A stretch of DNA of 64,000 nt from Pseudolabrys sp. (GTDB taxonomy: Bacteria > Pseudomonadota > Alphaproteobacteria > Rhizobiales > Xanthobacteraceae): contig JAHCKG010000006.1 of the NCBI GenBank assembly GCA_026125895.1, forward strand, positions 62,001-126,000, given 5' to 3'. Both the position numbers and the translations under genes were made by a program. The stretch's first letter is position 1. The number at the start of each line of letters is the position of its first letter. The notes below the pieces were generated by a model that had not been told where the DNA came from, searched no databases, and saw nothing but the letters and a program-made list of their open reading frames with translations. Positions 63,680 through 64,000 of the stretch are shown piece after piece.

Positions 63680-63710
63680 CCGCGACCTTCACTTCACCGG
63701 TTCTGGTTGA

Positions 63711-64000
63711 TCAGAACTTGATATTGGCGCCCTTGATGATCGGCTCCCACTTGGCGGCTTCGGCGGCGATGTACTTCTTCGCTTCAGCCGGCGTGCTTTG
63801 ACTCGGCTGAATGCCGGCGCCGCCCAGAATCTTGATCGCGGTCTCGGTCTTCAGATAGTCGTTGGCCGCCTTGTTGAGCTGGTTCACGATTTCGGGCGAC
63901 GTGCCGCGCGGCGCCAGCATCGTATAGAACACGCTTGCTTCCAGTGACGGGAAGCCGGCTTCTGCCGTCGTCGGAACATCGGGCAGTCCTTCAAACCGAT
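63711..64000 (-). CDS. Tripartite tricarboxylate transporter solute-binding protein (Bug family), C-terminal part
   Basis: Only the last 96 residues are in the window; the frame stays open to base 64000. The sequence FEGLPDVPTTAEAG and VFYTMLAPRGTSPEIVNQLNKA are the typical Bug/TctC C-terminal signature (L-P-D-V-P-T-x-x-E-x-G). Such periplasmic proteins bind carboxylates for TctAB transporters. The partners lie outside the window. Confidence 0.85.
   Translation of the reverse strand, partial: RFEGLPDVPTTAEAGFPSLEASVFYTMLAPRGTSPEIVNQLNKAANDYLKTETAIKILGGAGIQPSQSTPAEAKKYIAAEAAKWEPIIKGANIKF

Noticed and set aside
1..64000. CRISPR array
   Set aside because: No series of regularly spaced direct repeats with unique spacers was seen; repeats found are palindromic elements or single pairs.

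Overview
The window looks like a Rhizobiales alphaproteobacterial chromosome (Bradyrhizobiaceae/Xanthobacteraceae type). The evidence is high G+C coding sequence, the origin-proximal order parA-parB followed by holA-lptE-leuS, a DUF4118/HWE-type histidine kinase, and families of REP-like palindromes typical of that group. No species is assigned.

Left chromosomal part (1-25.7 kb). It holds the end of parA and parB, a SET-domain protein, an HWE sensor kinase, then holA, lptE and leuS on the minus strand. leuS carries an apparent one-base frameshift. A three-gene ABC exporter operon follows (ATPase, 787-aa FtsX-type permease, HlyD-type adaptor). Next come a single-domain response regulator, a Crp/Fnr regulator, a YggS-like PLP protein coupled to a methyltransferase, a HerA-like ATPase, a YkuD protein, an OmpR-type regulator, a cNMP-binding protein, xth, a LolA-like protein, ftsK and a DapC-like aminotransferase.

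Integrated island (about 25.69-62.69 kb). It is bounded by two near-identical 20-bp direct repeats (19/20) and starts with a P4-type integrase. I found no conjugation genes, so it looks like an integrative mobilizable element or defence/cargo island, built as a mosaic. Its left module has an Arc-type repressor divergent from an AlpA-like regulator with paired inverted-repeat operators, an unknown protein, a tRNA-guanine-transglycosylase-like (DpdA-like) enzyme, two zinc-ribbon proteins and an HUH rolling-circle-Rep-like protein. The middle has small hypotheticals, secreted Cys-rich proteins, a Ser/Thr kinase, a stand-alone tyrosine recombinase and an SH3-domain protein. From 44 to 51.8 kb there is a G+C-rich envelope/stress block (two COG4705 paralogues, an OmpR/HK pair, DedA, MFS, PAP2, a truncated DUF302 gene), followed by a diguanylate cyclase.

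Right end of the island (54-62.5 kb). This has the density of a defence island. It holds a coupled pair (candidate PD-(D/E)xK nuclease plus DUF2971/ART-like protein), a coupled HEPN-like/SIR2 pair, and, divergent from the latter, a four-gene operon with overlapping reading frames: unknown helical protein, QueC-like PP-loop enzyme, XRE-ImmA/IrrE protease, PIN-domain protein. The QueC-like operon is the best candidate for an undescribed system. A second 7-deazaguanine-type enzyme (the TGT-like protein) lies in the same island.

Right chromosomal part (62.7-64 kb). It holds a UbiE-type methyltransferase and the C-terminal end of a tripartite-tricarboxylate (Bug-type) solute-binding protein.
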